Assembly: GCA_943325745.2 (NCBI GenBank)
Contig: CALPQP020000010.1
Coordinates: 1 to 11,831 of the forward strand
Reading direction: 5' to 3'
Origin: Gulosibacter massiliensis
GTDB lineage: Bacteria; Actinomycetota; Actinomycetes; Actinomycetales; Microbacteriaceae
DNA length: 11,831 nucleotides
In this document: positions 1-6,278 of the stretch, in pieces
Numbering within the stretch: the stretch's first letter is position 1
Layout of the letters: each line of letters opens with the position of its first letter
Program-made: the position numbers and the translations under genes
The notes under the pieces: generated by a model
What the model was told of the DNA's origin: nothing
Seen by the model: the letters and a program-made list of their open reading frames with translations, nothing else
The model's database searches: none

Positions 1-88
1 GGAGACGGTGGGATTTGAACCCACGGCTCCCTAAAGGGAACTCCACCTTAGCAGGGTGGTGCACTAGGCCGAACTATGCGACGTCTCC
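1..88 (-). tRNA. serX: tRNA-Ser (anticodon GCU), 3' end cut by window edge
   Basis: Read on the minus strand this folds as a class II tRNA. The acceptor stem GGAGACG pairs with CGTCTCC, the long variable arm is typical of serine tRNAs, and the T-arm contains GGGTTCAAATCCC. The anticodon stem CCACC/GGTGG holds the loop CTGCTAA, giving anticodon GCT (genomic 50-52), which reads AGC and AGU codons. The last acceptor base is window position 1, so the discriminator base and any encoded CCA lie outside. It follows the sulfotransferase-like gene by 22 nt on the same strand. A TAACAT hexamer lies just upstream, but I saw no matching -35. The symbol is only the usual name for this isoacceptor. Confidence 0.95.
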
Positions 89-110
89 CGTACCAGTCCA
101 TGTTACCCAC

Positions 111-1070
111 TTATTTCCTGGGAGGCGCTTCCAATTCCGAGAACCAGCGCTTCCAAAAATCCCGCCGCGATTCCGAGCCCAACAGCTTCTTGAATCGTGC
201 GTTTGACTCGCGATAACGTTCAACGATTTCGCGCCTTTCCCCGGTTGTCAGCACCCAGCGAGACCCTTGCGGTTCGTTCTGGATTCGCCGAAGAACAGAG
301 AAATAGAACCATGCAGCGAGTTTTGTGAGAACCGGTATCGACCGAGCCCAGCGTAATCTGTGCTTGAGTTCGCCGAGGCGTACAAGTTGTTTTTTCCCAA
401 GCGATGCGTTCGCGCGGTTGGCCTTATTGGCCTCTGGCACCTCAATTCCCGTGTGTCGGGCAAATCGTTTCATGAGTCCGTCCGTCGAACGATCGTCTTC
501 GAAATAGGGAAGAATCGTCAAAGTGTGGTCGTCACCGGACCATCGGCTCGCGTAGACGTCATAATAGAATCGCTTTCGGGTCCCCCTGAGAATTCCAGCG
601 TATTCAGGTCGAATGTAGGTTGGCGACGTCCAGGATTGAACCCTGTGCGCAACGAACGACAGAAGCGCCGCACTTTGTGCCCGCGCAAAAAAGACAATCT
701 CTAGTTTGTCCGCCATTTGCCCAAGTCTCTTGATGATGTATTCGGGGAACTGAGCAACGTTTAGCGCTTCGGCAATCAGCAAAATCGTGACTTCCGGCAC
801 ATCGCGTCGTCGAGCGTCAGCCACAATCATTTCCAGTCGACGTTCAATGAGAGCGCCGCGACGTGTCCCCAACAGTTCTAGTTGGGGATGCTTGACGACA
901 TCTGACCGGCTTTGAGGCCACGCGGTGCCAGACGGAAGAATGAGCGCCTCTGGAAGTGGCTCAGATAGAAGTCGTGACGACAACGCTTCGGTTCCCGTTT
1001 TCATGGGACCAATATGCAAGACGATGCGGACTCCGATGACTATTCCTAAGTGCCGTACGACACAGAACAT
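111..1070 (-). CDS. sulfotransferase-like protein (P-loop, PAPS-type fold suspected)
   Basis: The 319-residue frame looks like the bacterial sulfotransferase-like family. After a short unconserved N-terminus comes a beta-strand and P-loop, VRIVLHIGPMKTGTEALSS (residues 14-32), where KTGT matches the 5'-phosphosulfate-binding loop. A mid region (about 175-215) resembles the FYYDVYASRW ... LPYFEDD pattern of glycan sulfotransferases, followed by a short ANASLG. Such enzymes move sulfate from PAPS to a sugar or lipid in the cytoplasm; no substrate can be inferred here. The start is uncertain. ATG at 1070 has no visible Shine-Dalgarno and overlaps the LCP gene by 25 nt. The conserved part begins at a GTC codon (about 1031), and TTG at about 1019 is another candidate. 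Hand-sampled GC is about 51%, lower than serS. Family call is moderate; the exact reaction is unproven. Confidence 0.65.
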   Translation of the reverse strand: MFCVVRHLGIVIGVRIVLHIGPMKTGTEALSSRLLSEPLPEALILPSGTAWPQSRSDVVKHPQLELLGTRRGALIERRLEMIVADARRRDVPEVTILLIAEALNVAQFPEYIIKRLGQMADKLEIVFFARAQSAALLSFVAHRVQSWTSPTYIRPEYAGILRGTRKRFYYDVYASRWSGDDHTLTILPYFEDDRSTDGLMKRFARHTGIEVPEANKANRANASLGKKQLVRLGELKHRLRWARSIPVLTKLAAWFYFSVLRRIQNEPQGSRWVLTTGERREIVERYRESNARFKKLLGSESRRDFWKRWFSELEAPPRK

Positions 1071-2293
1071 GTGTTTTGCGCGGCGGACTGACCCTGTATT
1101 CCGCTCAAAATTTCTCCGGATCCCTTTTTTTGCGTTTTATCGTTTATTTCAGATTCAACATCTGTTGCACCTGTTTCAGAACCGACACCCGTTGCCTCTA
1201 TCTCAGAACCGACACCCGTTGCATCCTTGTCGAGACGGAACGGCGTGTCTTCTCGGATTGCCGCGAACAGCGTCTCCGCAAGGTCACGTACCGGCGCGAC
1301 TTTTCCCGCATATACTCCGCCGAGCCCCGTCATGCTGGGGTACTGAACAAACATGATGTTCTCGCGAGGGATGTCCTTGAGCACCAAGGCCATGGCGGCC
1401 ATGGTGTCGAGGCTCGAAAGCGAGTTCGACAATGTCATCGAGCTGGCGGCGACAGATGCGAGACCGTAAACTTTGGCTGGATCGAGCAAAACCCCCTCGT
1501 CTTGAACCTTGCGAACAAGCGAAGAGAGGTAAACCTGTTGCGAAGAGATGCGTCCGAGATCCGACCCATCGCCCACGCCGTGACGCGAGCGCAGGAACGC
1601 GAGAGCCTCCCAGCCTGAAATGTTGTACGTGCCTTTTTCCGGGAACTTGAGCCCTGTATAGGGATCGTCCACCGCGGCGTTGACACACACGTCAACCCCG
1701 CCGATCGCGGTCGCAAGCGATGCAACACCGTTGAACGTGATCAAGCCGGCGTAATCGATAGTGAGTCCCGTGAGATTTTCGGCGGTGAGCACGGCGCACG
1801 CGAGCCCTCCGTAATAGAGCGCGACGTTAATGGGCTGTGCGGCCATCGACGCATTCATTCCCGAACCGTCCTCGCGCGGGCAGGACGGGATTGGAACGAC
1901 CAAGTCACGCGGCACTGATACGGCAACGGCGCGCGAGTGGTCTTCGGAAACGTGAACAACTATATTGACGTCATTGAGCGTCGCGCCCGCTGCCTCGCCG
2001 CCAAATTTTGACGGTTGACCAATGCGGGTGTCAGACCCGACAATGAGTACGTTGAAGGCGCCTTTCATTGCGCCGATTCCCGAGAGCTTGATATCTTCGC
2101 CGGCCAACGATACAGAGTTGATCGATGATGTAATCTTCCAGGCGACAATTCCCGCAATGGAAGAGGACGACACCAGCGCGACGGCAAGCGATAACCCGAC
2201 AGCACGCAGAATCGTTCCCCACGGTCGACGAACGGCTTGCGCCGCGTGACGTGGTGAAGATTCTGGTTGTGTGTTCGGTGTCACGTTGGTCAC
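1046..2293 (-). CDS. LytR-CpsA-Psr (LCP) family wall-glycopolymer transferase
   Basis: This 415-residue membrane-anchored protein should attach undecaprenyl-linked wall polymers (teichoic-acid-like or other glycopolymers) to peptidoglycan on the outer face of the membrane. A short basic cytoplasmic N-terminus (1-30) precedes one TM segment (about 31-52). The LCP domain spans roughly 80-350 and shows NVLIVGSDTR (D88, R90), SVPRDL (R129, D130), FLRSRH (R235, R237) and DLGRISSQQ (R248), the usual pyrophosphate and magnesium-binding residues. The tail after about 352 is not part of the domain. It holds three 9-residue repeats and then a lysine-rich end. The longest frame starts at 2356 inside tRNA-Ser(UGA), so I chose GTG 2293, which has AGGAG 4 nt upstream. 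It ends inside the next gene, overlapping by 25 nt if that gene starts at 1070. Confidence 0.9.
   Translation of the reverse strand: MTNVTPNTQPESSPRHAAQAVRRPWGTILRAVGLSLAVALVSSSSIAGIVAWKITSSINSVSLAGEDIKLSGIGAMKGAFNVLIVGSDTRIGQPSKFGGEAAGATLNDVNIVVHVSEDHSRAVAVSVPRDLVVPIPSCPREDGSGMNASMAAQPINVALYYGGLACAVLTAENLTGLTIDYAGLITFNGVASLATAIGGVDVCVNAAVDDPYTGLKFPEKGTYNISGWEALAFLRSRHGVGDGSDLGRISSQQVYLSSLVRKVQDEGVLLDPAKVYGLASVAASSMTLSNSLSSLDTMAAMALVLKDIPRENIMFVQYPSMTGLGGVYAGKVAPVRDLAETLFAAIREDTPFRLDKDATGVGSEIEATGVGSETGATDVESEINDKTQKKGSGEILSGIQGQSAAQNTCSVSYGT
1124..1130 (-). other. candidate -1 slippery heptamer A-AAA-AAG
   Basis: Within LCP codons 388-390 (CAA AAA AAG) the minus strand reads A AAA AAG in exactly the phase used by the dnaX -1 frameshift site. 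The -1 frame is closed by TAA at 1139-1137 just upstream. It is then open through the LCP stop and into the sulfotransferase-like frame, so a -1 slip here would join the two products. I see no internal Shine-Dalgarno ahead of it and no strong hairpin after it, so function is unproven. Confidence 0.35.
1149..1229. repeat. 27-bp tandem repeat, three units, in the LCP C-terminal tail
   Basis: Units occupy 1149-1175, 1176-1202 and 1203-1229. The second and third share their first 20 bases exactly; the first matches them at about 15 of those 20. In the LCP frame they encode 9-residue units of the form ATGVGSEIE, ATGVGSETG and ATDVESEIN, so unit length preserves the frame and copy number could vary without breaking the gene. 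They form an acidic, small-residue linker outside the catalytic domain. Confidence 0.85.
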
Positions 2294-2297
2294 TGAT

Positions 2298-2302
2298 CTC
2301 CT
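2298..2302 (-). promoter_or_regulatory. ribosome binding site fixing the LCP GTG start
   Basis: The minus strand has AGGAG, then ATCA, then GTG at 2293. It is the only good Shine-Dalgarno near the LCP 5' end and sits in the 21-nt gap after tRNA-Ser(UGA). It shows that the longer ATG frame running back through the tRNA is not used. The spacing is slightly short. The next GTG (2284) would sit 13 nt away and is less likely. Confidence 0.7.
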
Positions 2303-2314
2303 GGAAGTTTTGGG

Positions 2315-2399
2315 CGGAGGGCGTGGGATTCGAACCCACGAGACATTGCTGCCCACTGGTTTTCAAGACCAGCTCCATCGGCCTCTCGGACAGCCCTCC
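2315..2399 (-). tRNA. serT: tRNA-Ser (anticodon UGA)
   Basis: This is an 85-nt class II tRNA. Acceptor strands GGAGGGC and GCCCTCC pair over seven bases with discriminator G (2315). The anticodon stem CTGGT/ACCAG encloses CTTGAAA, so the anticodon is TGA, reading UCA and probably other UCN codons. It has a long variable arm and a T-arm with GGGTTCGAATCCC. The bases after the discriminator are CCC, so CCA is not encoded. It lies 32 bp behind the HAD gene and 21 bp ahead of the LCP start, all on the minus strand. The symbol is only the usual name for this isoacceptor. Confidence 0.97.
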
Positions 2400-2406
2400 G
2401 CCGTTA

Positions 2407-2435
2407 AGTCTAACTGAGTGGATCGGCTGAGTTAA
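2407..2435 (-). promoter_or_regulatory. probable promoter of tRNA-Ser(UGA)
   Basis: On the minus strand TTAACT (2435-2430) and TAGACT (2412-2407) are separated by exactly 17 bp. TAGACT fits the actinobacterial TANNNT -10 pattern. The predicted start falls at about 2400-2399, the first base of the mature tRNA. The -35 hexamer overlaps the TAA stop of the HAD gene. No other promoter fits before the LCP start, so this could also drive the LCP gene. The call rests on pattern matching only. Confidence 0.45.
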
Positions 2436-3247
2436 GCGAGTGTCGCCAAAGCCGACGGAAGCCCGCCTTCGGACTCGTCGAGCGTTATTTCGCTTGCCGC
2501 GTTGCGAACTTCCTCTGGGGCTTGGCCCATCGCGATCCCGCGACCAAATTCGCCTGCCCACTCAAGCATGTCGATATCGTTTCGGCCGTCACCGATCGCC
2601 ATCACCCGGTTTCGGGGTATTCCCCAGCGTTCGCGGACCTTTTCAAGCGCTGTCGCCTTATTGACCCCTTGCGGCCCGATATCGAGCCACGATGTGTACC
2701 CGATTGAATATGTCACCTTGTGTAGTCCGAGCATGTCGACGACGTCGGTGAAATAGTCCTGTCGAGAATTGGGGGCGATGACGACCACGCGGGTGGCTTG
2801 ATCGGTCAAGAGCTCTTCGAACGTCTCCATCTTTTGGGTGTGCATATTGACACCCGTTTCGGGGAACCAGCCGATGTAGCGCAGCAAACCCGTCTCGTCT
2901 TCAACGGCGTAATGGGCGTCTGGAATTGTGTCGTGTATCTCGCGCAGCACGAGACCCGGATCGAACAACTCAACCGTGTCCCGTGCGTATCGCGTCGGGT
3001 GGGACTCGTCTCGGCGGACGATAATCGCACCATTTGCACAGACCACAAATTCGGGCGAGATTCCCAGTTCTTCGATGAACGGAAGGCTCATCGGAACGGA
3101 ACGACCGGTCGCGATCGTGACGTGGTGACCCGCATCCACCAGTCGCCCGACTTCTGTAATGGTCCACGGGTTGAGGGTGCCGTAGTCGGACACGAGGGTG
3201 CCATCAATATCGATGGCGACCATCCACGGTTCGGATTGTTCCGCCAT
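2432..3247 (-). CDS. Cof-type HAD-superfamily phosphatase
   Basis: This 271-residue cytoplasmic HAD hydrolase has the Cof/type IIB layout. Motif I is AIDIDGTL (nucleophile D13, acid D15), motif II is IATGRS (T47), then a large mixed cap domain (about 80-190), motif III lysine in GVNKATAL (K197), and motif IV GDGRNDIDML (D220, D224). Relatives dephosphorylate sugar phosphates, FMN or PLP; the substrate here cannot be read from sequence. The start ATG 3247 overlaps the serS TGA by one base (TGATG), so the two are translationally coupled. GTG at 3250 is an equally good alternative because GGAG lies 8 nt before it. A longer open frame reaching back to 3358 overlaps serS and has no support. Confidence 0.9.
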   Translation of the reverse strand: MAEQSEPWMVAIDIDGTLVSDYGTLNPWTITEVGRLVDAGHHVTIATGRSVPMSLPFIEELGISPEFVVCANGAIIVRRDESHPTRYARDTVELFDPGLVLREIHDTIPDAHYAVEDETGLLRYIGWFPETGVNMHTQKMETFEELLTDQATRVVVIAPNSRQDYFTDVVDMLGLHKVTYSIGYTSWLDIGPQGVNKATALEKVRERWGIPRNRVMAIGDGRNDIDMLEWAGEFGRGIAMGQAPEEVRNAASEITLDESEGGLPSALATLA

Positions 3248-4512
3248 CACGAAAGCGGCTCCGCGACGGCAAGACCGCCGAGGTAAGCACGAAGTGCCTC
3301 CGGAATCGTCACCGATCCGTCCGCGTTCTGATGCGTCTCGAGAATTGCGACGAGCCAACGGGTCGTCGCGAGTGTTCCGTTCAGTGTGGCGACCGTCTCT
3401 GTTGACCCGCCTTCGGATCGGTGTCGAATGTTAAGTCGGCGCGCCTGGTACGTCGTGCAGTTCGACGTCGACGTGAGTTCGCGATACGCGCCCTGAGTCG
3501 GGATCCACGCTTCGATGTCGAACTTTCGAGCGGCCGACGAACCGAGGTCTCCCGCGGCAACATCAATCACGCGGTAGGACAATCCGAGCAGCCCCATCAT
3601 CTCTTCCTGCCATGCAACGAGACGGTCGTGTTCGGCCTCTGCTTCGGCAGGTGCGCAGTATGAAAACATCTCAAGTTTGTTGAACTGGTGTACACGCAGA
3701 ATTCCGCGGGTGTCTTTTCCGTACGACCCGGCTTCGCGGCGGTAACAGGTGGACCAACCGGCATACCGCTTGGGGCCGGCCGCAAGGTCGATGATCTCGT
3801 CCGCGTGGAATCCCGCGAGCGCCACTTCACTGGTTCCCGTCAAATACAAATCATCCGCGGGTAAGTAGTAAATCTCGTCGGAGTGCGCACCGAGGAAACC
3901 CGTCCCCTGCATGATTGAGGGGCTGACGAGGGTCGGGGTGATAAGCGGCGTAAATCCGACCGCGAGTGCGCGGTCGAGCGCGAGCGACATGAGTGCTATT
4001 TCGAGCCGGGCTCCTATTCCGGAAAGGAAGTAGAAACGTGACCCCGACACCTTGGTGCCGCGGACGGTGTCGATGGCCCCGAGCATTTCACCGAGTTCGA
4101 GGTGGTCTCGAGGTTCGAAATCGAACGTCGGAATTTCACCCACCTCGCGAAGTGTGACGAAATTGTCTTCGCCGCCCGCCGGAACGCCGTCGATAATGAT
4201 GTTTCCGATGCCGGCGGCGACACGCGTGAACTCCTCGCCAGCGTCCGACGCCAATTTCTCAGCAGCCTTGACCCGATCGGACAAATCCTGAGCAGCCGCA
4301 ACGAGAGCGGCTTTCTCTTCCTTGGGAGCGACCGCCACCAGTTTGCCGTGTGCATTTTGCTCAGCTCGAAGCTTCTCAAACGCGGAAATCGCATCGCGAC
4401 GGGACTGATCGGCGGCGATTGCCGCATCGACGACTGAGGGGTCGTCGCCGCGCGCGACGAGCGACGCACGAACGGTGTCCGGCTCGGTTCGCAACAGCAT
4501 GGAGTCAATCAT
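3247..4512 (-). CDS. serS: seryl-tRNA synthetase
   Basis: This class II synthetase charges tRNA-Ser (and tRNA-Sec where present) with serine in the cytoplasm. The 421-residue length is normal. The N-terminal coiled-coil arm that grips the tRNA long variable arm covers about 28-100. The catalytic core shows TGTSE (226-229 region, serine binding), motif 2 [15 protein letters not shown] (256-270, R258, R269), the F/Q/E-rich [10 protein letters not shown], and RELTSTSNC (344-352). Motif 3 is [16 protein letters not shown] (377-392, R385). The start ATG 4512 is 2 nt after the pheA stop, with GAGG 7 nt upstream. ATG at codon 5 has no such site. It sits between pheA and the HAD gene in one run, with tRNA-Ser(UGA) and tRNA-Ser(GCU) downstream on the same strand. 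Confidence 0.98.
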   Translation of the reverse strand: MIDSMLLRTEPDTVRASLVARGDDPSVVDAAIAADQSRRDAISAFEKLRAEQNAHGKLVAVAPKEEKAALVAAAQDLSDRVKAAEKLASDAGEEFTRVAAGIGNIIIDGVPAGGEDNFVTLREVGEIPTFDFEPRDHLELGEMLGAIDTVRGTKVSGSRFYFLSGIGARLEIALMSLALDRALAVGFTPLITPTLVSPSIMQGTGFLGAHSDEIYYLPADDLYLTGTSEVALAGFHADEIIDLAAGPKRYAGWSTCYRREAGSYGKDTRGILRVHQFNKLEMFSYCAPAEAEAEHDRLVAWQEEMMGLLGLSYRVIDVAAGDLGSSAARKFDIEAWIPTQGAYRELTSTSNCTTYQARRLNIRHRSEGGSTETVATLNGTLATTRWLVAILETHQNADGSVTIPEALRAYLGGLAVAEPLS

Positions 4513-4514
4513 CG

Positions 4515-5438
4515 TTACGCCTCACCCCCGGCGACAAGACGATCAAGCCACACTCGGGCATCAACGAATGCCGCGTCGGAGTATTGCGCGGTCACGCTGG
4601 GAGTATGCCCATCGGCACGGTGGTAGGACCCGAGGAACTGAAGTCCGGGGCTGTAACGCCGAAGGCCAAGAAGTGCGTCGGCCACACGTTCGTCTTCGAT
4701 GTGCCCGTCAATATCAATCACGAATCGGTATCGTCCGAGGGAATCACCGATGGGTCGCGATTCGAGTAACGACAAATTGACCCCACGAGTGGCGAACTGT
4801 TCCAGCATTTCGAGCAAGCCACCGGGTCGGTCGTCGGGAAGTTCAACGATGACCGTCGTTTTGTCCGTGCCGGTGCGCGGGGAAACCGGGCGACGACGGC
4901 CAATCAGAACAAACCGCGTAACAGCGGAAGGATTGTCACCGATTCCCGCATCGAGGGTCGCGAGGTCGGAGTGCGTTTCAAAACCGGCAGGGGCAATCGC
5001 CGCGTCCCCACGAACGCCGTTCACGATTTCATGTGCCGCGGCGACGTTGGAGGTCGCGGGAAGGTGTTCGTGATGAGGGAGGTTCGCTTCAAGCCAGCGA
5101 CGACACTGCGCGTACGCGACGGGGTGTGCAACAACAACGCGAATGTCGGCGAGCGTCGTTCCCGCACGGACCACGACGTCGAAGTTCACGGGAACGAGGT
5201 ATTCGCCCAAAATCTGCAGTCCCGTCGACTGTGCGAGTGCATCCTGAGCAGCACTAACACCACCTTCGATCGAGTTCTCCACGGCGATCATCGCAGCCTC
5301 TGCTCGACCGTCGATAACAGCAGACAGTGCCTCCCCGACATTGTTTACGGGAAGCCAGTCAACCCCCGCAGCCTCGGGAACTTGTCCAAGAGCGGTCCAC
5401 GTGAAGGTGCCAACGGGTCCCAAATAGGCATATGTCAT
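4515..5438 (-). CDS. pheA: prephenate dehydratase
   Basis: This monofunctional 307-residue enzyme turns prephenate into phenylpyruvate, the committed step to phenylalanine. The N-terminal dehydratase domain (1-180) has [22 protein letters not shown] (E54-S56), and the catalytic TRF triplet (T174-F176) in AVTRFVLIG. An ACT domain follows (about 193-270) with [10 protein letters not shown] and LLESRPIG (226-229), the regions that bind phenylalanine for feedback inhibition. The last 35 residues extend past the ACT domain. There is no chorismate mutase domain. A strong AAAGGAG lies 5 nt before ATG 5438. It is the first gene of a tight pheA-serS-HAD run. I saw no attenuator or leader peptide in the 63-bp gap ahead of it. 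Confidence 0.96.
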   Translation of the reverse strand: MTYAYLGPVGTFTWTALGQVPEAAGVDWLPVNNVGEALSAVIDGRAEAAMIAVENSIEGGVSAAQDALAQSTGLQILGEYLVPVNFDVVVRAGTTLADIRVVVAHPVAYAQCRRWLEANLPHHEHLPATSNVAAAHEIVNGVRGDAAIAPAGFETHSDLATLDAGIGDNPSAVTRFVLIGRRRPVSPRTGTDKTTVIVELPDDRPGGLLEMLEQFATRGVNLSLLESRPIGDSLGRYRFVIDIDGHIEDERVADALLGLRRYSPGLQFLGSYHRADGHTPSVTAQYSDAAFVDARVWLDRLVAGGEA

Positions 5439-5468
5439 GTCGGCTCCTTTCGATCACCCAGGGTTTCC

Positions 5469-5474
5469 AGACTA
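5469..5474 (-). promoter_or_regulatory. weak candidate -10 for the pheA-serS run
   Basis: The 63-bp gap between the carboxypeptidase stop and pheA contains TAGTCT on the minus strand (TANNNT type). It would give a 5' leader of roughly 20-25 nt that includes the strong Shine-Dalgarno. No good -35 is present at 16-18 bp: TTGAGC lies only 14 bp away, and CTGTTG at 17 bp is poor. The run may instead be read through from upstream. Confidence 0.25.
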
Positions 5475-5500
5475 TCGCCCGCGGCAGCGCTCAACAGAGA

Positions 5501-5513
5501 GTTATCGGGCGTA
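5501..5513. repeat. 13-bp direct repeat, copy 1 (GTTATCGGGCGTA)
   Basis: Identical in sequence and orientation to 6266-6278. This copy covers the stop codon and last codons of the carboxypeptidase gene. The two copies bracket that gene almost exactly, 765 bp apart. About one chance 13-bp match is expected in a window this size, so meaning is uncertain. Confidence 0.4.
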
Positions 5514-6257
5514 GTCAGGGGCTGCGGGCAAACCGAAGAACTCCTCCATCGTGATTTTCGGCGTGAGATTCAGTTCGGCTGCGAGTTCAACTCCGACGTA
5601 TCGCCAGTGCCACGGCTCGAATTTATATCCCGTTACCGCAGTTTTTCCATTGGGATAACGCAGGTGCCATCCGAATCGCCACGCGTTCTTGGTCAACCAC
5701 TTGCCCTCGGGGGTGCGCGAAAAACACGCTTGGATCGTGCAGCCCGCCGTTGCCGATGCGATGTCGACGGACAACCCGATCTGGTGTTCGGAATATCCTG
5801 GCCGTGCACTTTGCAAATCCGCCGCTTTTCGCCCCAACGACGCTACCCAGCCGTTGTAGACCGACACCTGCGTGGAATATGAACGGTAAGCGCTTTGAAC
5901 GACGAGGTTTACCTTGTCGTTCTTGGCCGCCCGAAACATTTTCAGATACGCTTTGGCCGCGTCGGCGCGAAGTGTTGGTTCATAGGTGTGAGGAACATCG
6001 AGCGTACGAAGCCCAGACGGGACGTACTTCTTTGGCTGAATCGGGCGCAACTTGTCGGCGACAACCCACAGTGAATCGGCATCGTCAATCGAATGCAGGG
6101 TCAAATCAATGGCCGCAACCGTCGGTGCGGGAATCGGCACCGGCGTGACCGCCGCCTTTTGGGTTGGGGCAGGGATCTCTGAATGGGCTGGCGTGGTCGA
6201 AACACAACCCGCGAGGATAAGGGCGAGTACGAGAGGAAGCGTCCGGGCACGAATCAT
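5502..6257 (-). CDS. VanY-like D-alanyl-D-alanine carboxypeptidase lipoprotein (peptidase M15B)
   Basis: This 251-residue secreted protein probably trims the terminal D-Ala of peptidoglycan stem peptides. A signal sequence ends in lipobox LAGC with C18 as the lipid-anchored residue, followed by a Pro/Ala/Thr-rich linker (about 20-48). The M15 domain (about 55-235) has SAYRSY (R125), zinc motif SEHQIGLSVD (H158, D165), and EPWHWRYVG with catalytic E214 and zinc ligand H217. C173 and C178 could form a disulfide. The gene is transcribed divergently from the MFS gene with only 20 bp between the start codons. It lacks a good Shine-Dalgarno, and TAACCT 6 nt before the ATG suggests a leaderless mRNA. 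The substrate could also be another D,D- or L,D-linked peptide. Confidence 0.88.
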   Translation of the reverse strand: MIRARTLPLVLALILAGCVSTTPAHSEIPAPTQKAAVTPVPIPAPTVAAIDLTLHSIDDADSLWVVADKLRPIQPKKYVPSGLRTLDVPHTYEPTLRADAAKAYLKMFRAAKNDKVNLVVQSAYRSYSTQVSVYNGWVASLGRKAADLQSARPGYSEHQIGLSVDIASATAGCTIQACFSRTPEGKWLTKNAWRFGWHLRYPNGKTAVTGYKFEPWHWRYVGVELAAELNLTPKITMEEFFGLPAAPDYAR

Positions 6258-6263
6258 TACCCA

Positions 6264-6269
6264 AGGTTA
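6264..6269 (-). promoter_or_regulatory. candidate leaderless -10 (TAACCT) for the carboxypeptidase gene
   Basis: On the minus strand TAACCT is followed by six bases and then ATG 6257. This fits the TANNNT -10 and the distance expected when transcription starts on the A of ATG. The gene has no clear Shine-Dalgarno, which agrees. TTGAGG upstream is 21-23 bp away, too far for a normal -35. Confidence 0.35.
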
Positions 6270-6278
6270 TCGGGCGTA
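6266..6278. repeat. 13-bp direct repeat, copy 2 (GTTATCGGGCGTA)
   Basis: Second copy of the repeat at 5501-5513. It fills most of the 20-bp gap between the divergent carboxypeptidase and MFS starts and ends on the A of the MFS ATG. It also overlaps the candidate TAACCT promoter element. Confidence 0.4.

Noticed and set aside
1112..1131. T7 run after a GGATCC palindrome as a plus-strand intrinsic terminator
   Set aside because: No adequate stem precedes the T run and no plus-strand gene ends nearby; the run lies in the LCP coding frame.
8..2340. Near-identical 17-bp segments at about 8-24 and 2323-2339 as a possible attachment-site repeat
   Set aside because: They are the T-arms of the two serine tRNAs and are explained by tRNA conservation.
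2294..2356. ATG 2356 as start of the LCP gene
   Set aside because: These codons lie partly within tRNA-Ser(UGA); GTG 2293 has an AGGAG site and gives a normal N-terminus.
2400..2431. GCCG/CGGC pairing between the HAD gene and the tRNA as a terminator
   Set aside because: The stem is only 4 bp with a long loop and no T tract; the segment fits the tRNA promoter better.
5439..5501. Leader peptide, T-box or attenuator for pheA
   Set aside because: 63 bp is too short, and no Phe-rich mini-ORF, specifier stem or terminator is visible.
4971..5882. 303-codon plus-strand open frame
   Set aside because: It is antisense to pheA and to the carboxypeptidase gene, both of which have clear family motifs; its protein is Arg/Ser-rich and resembles nothing.
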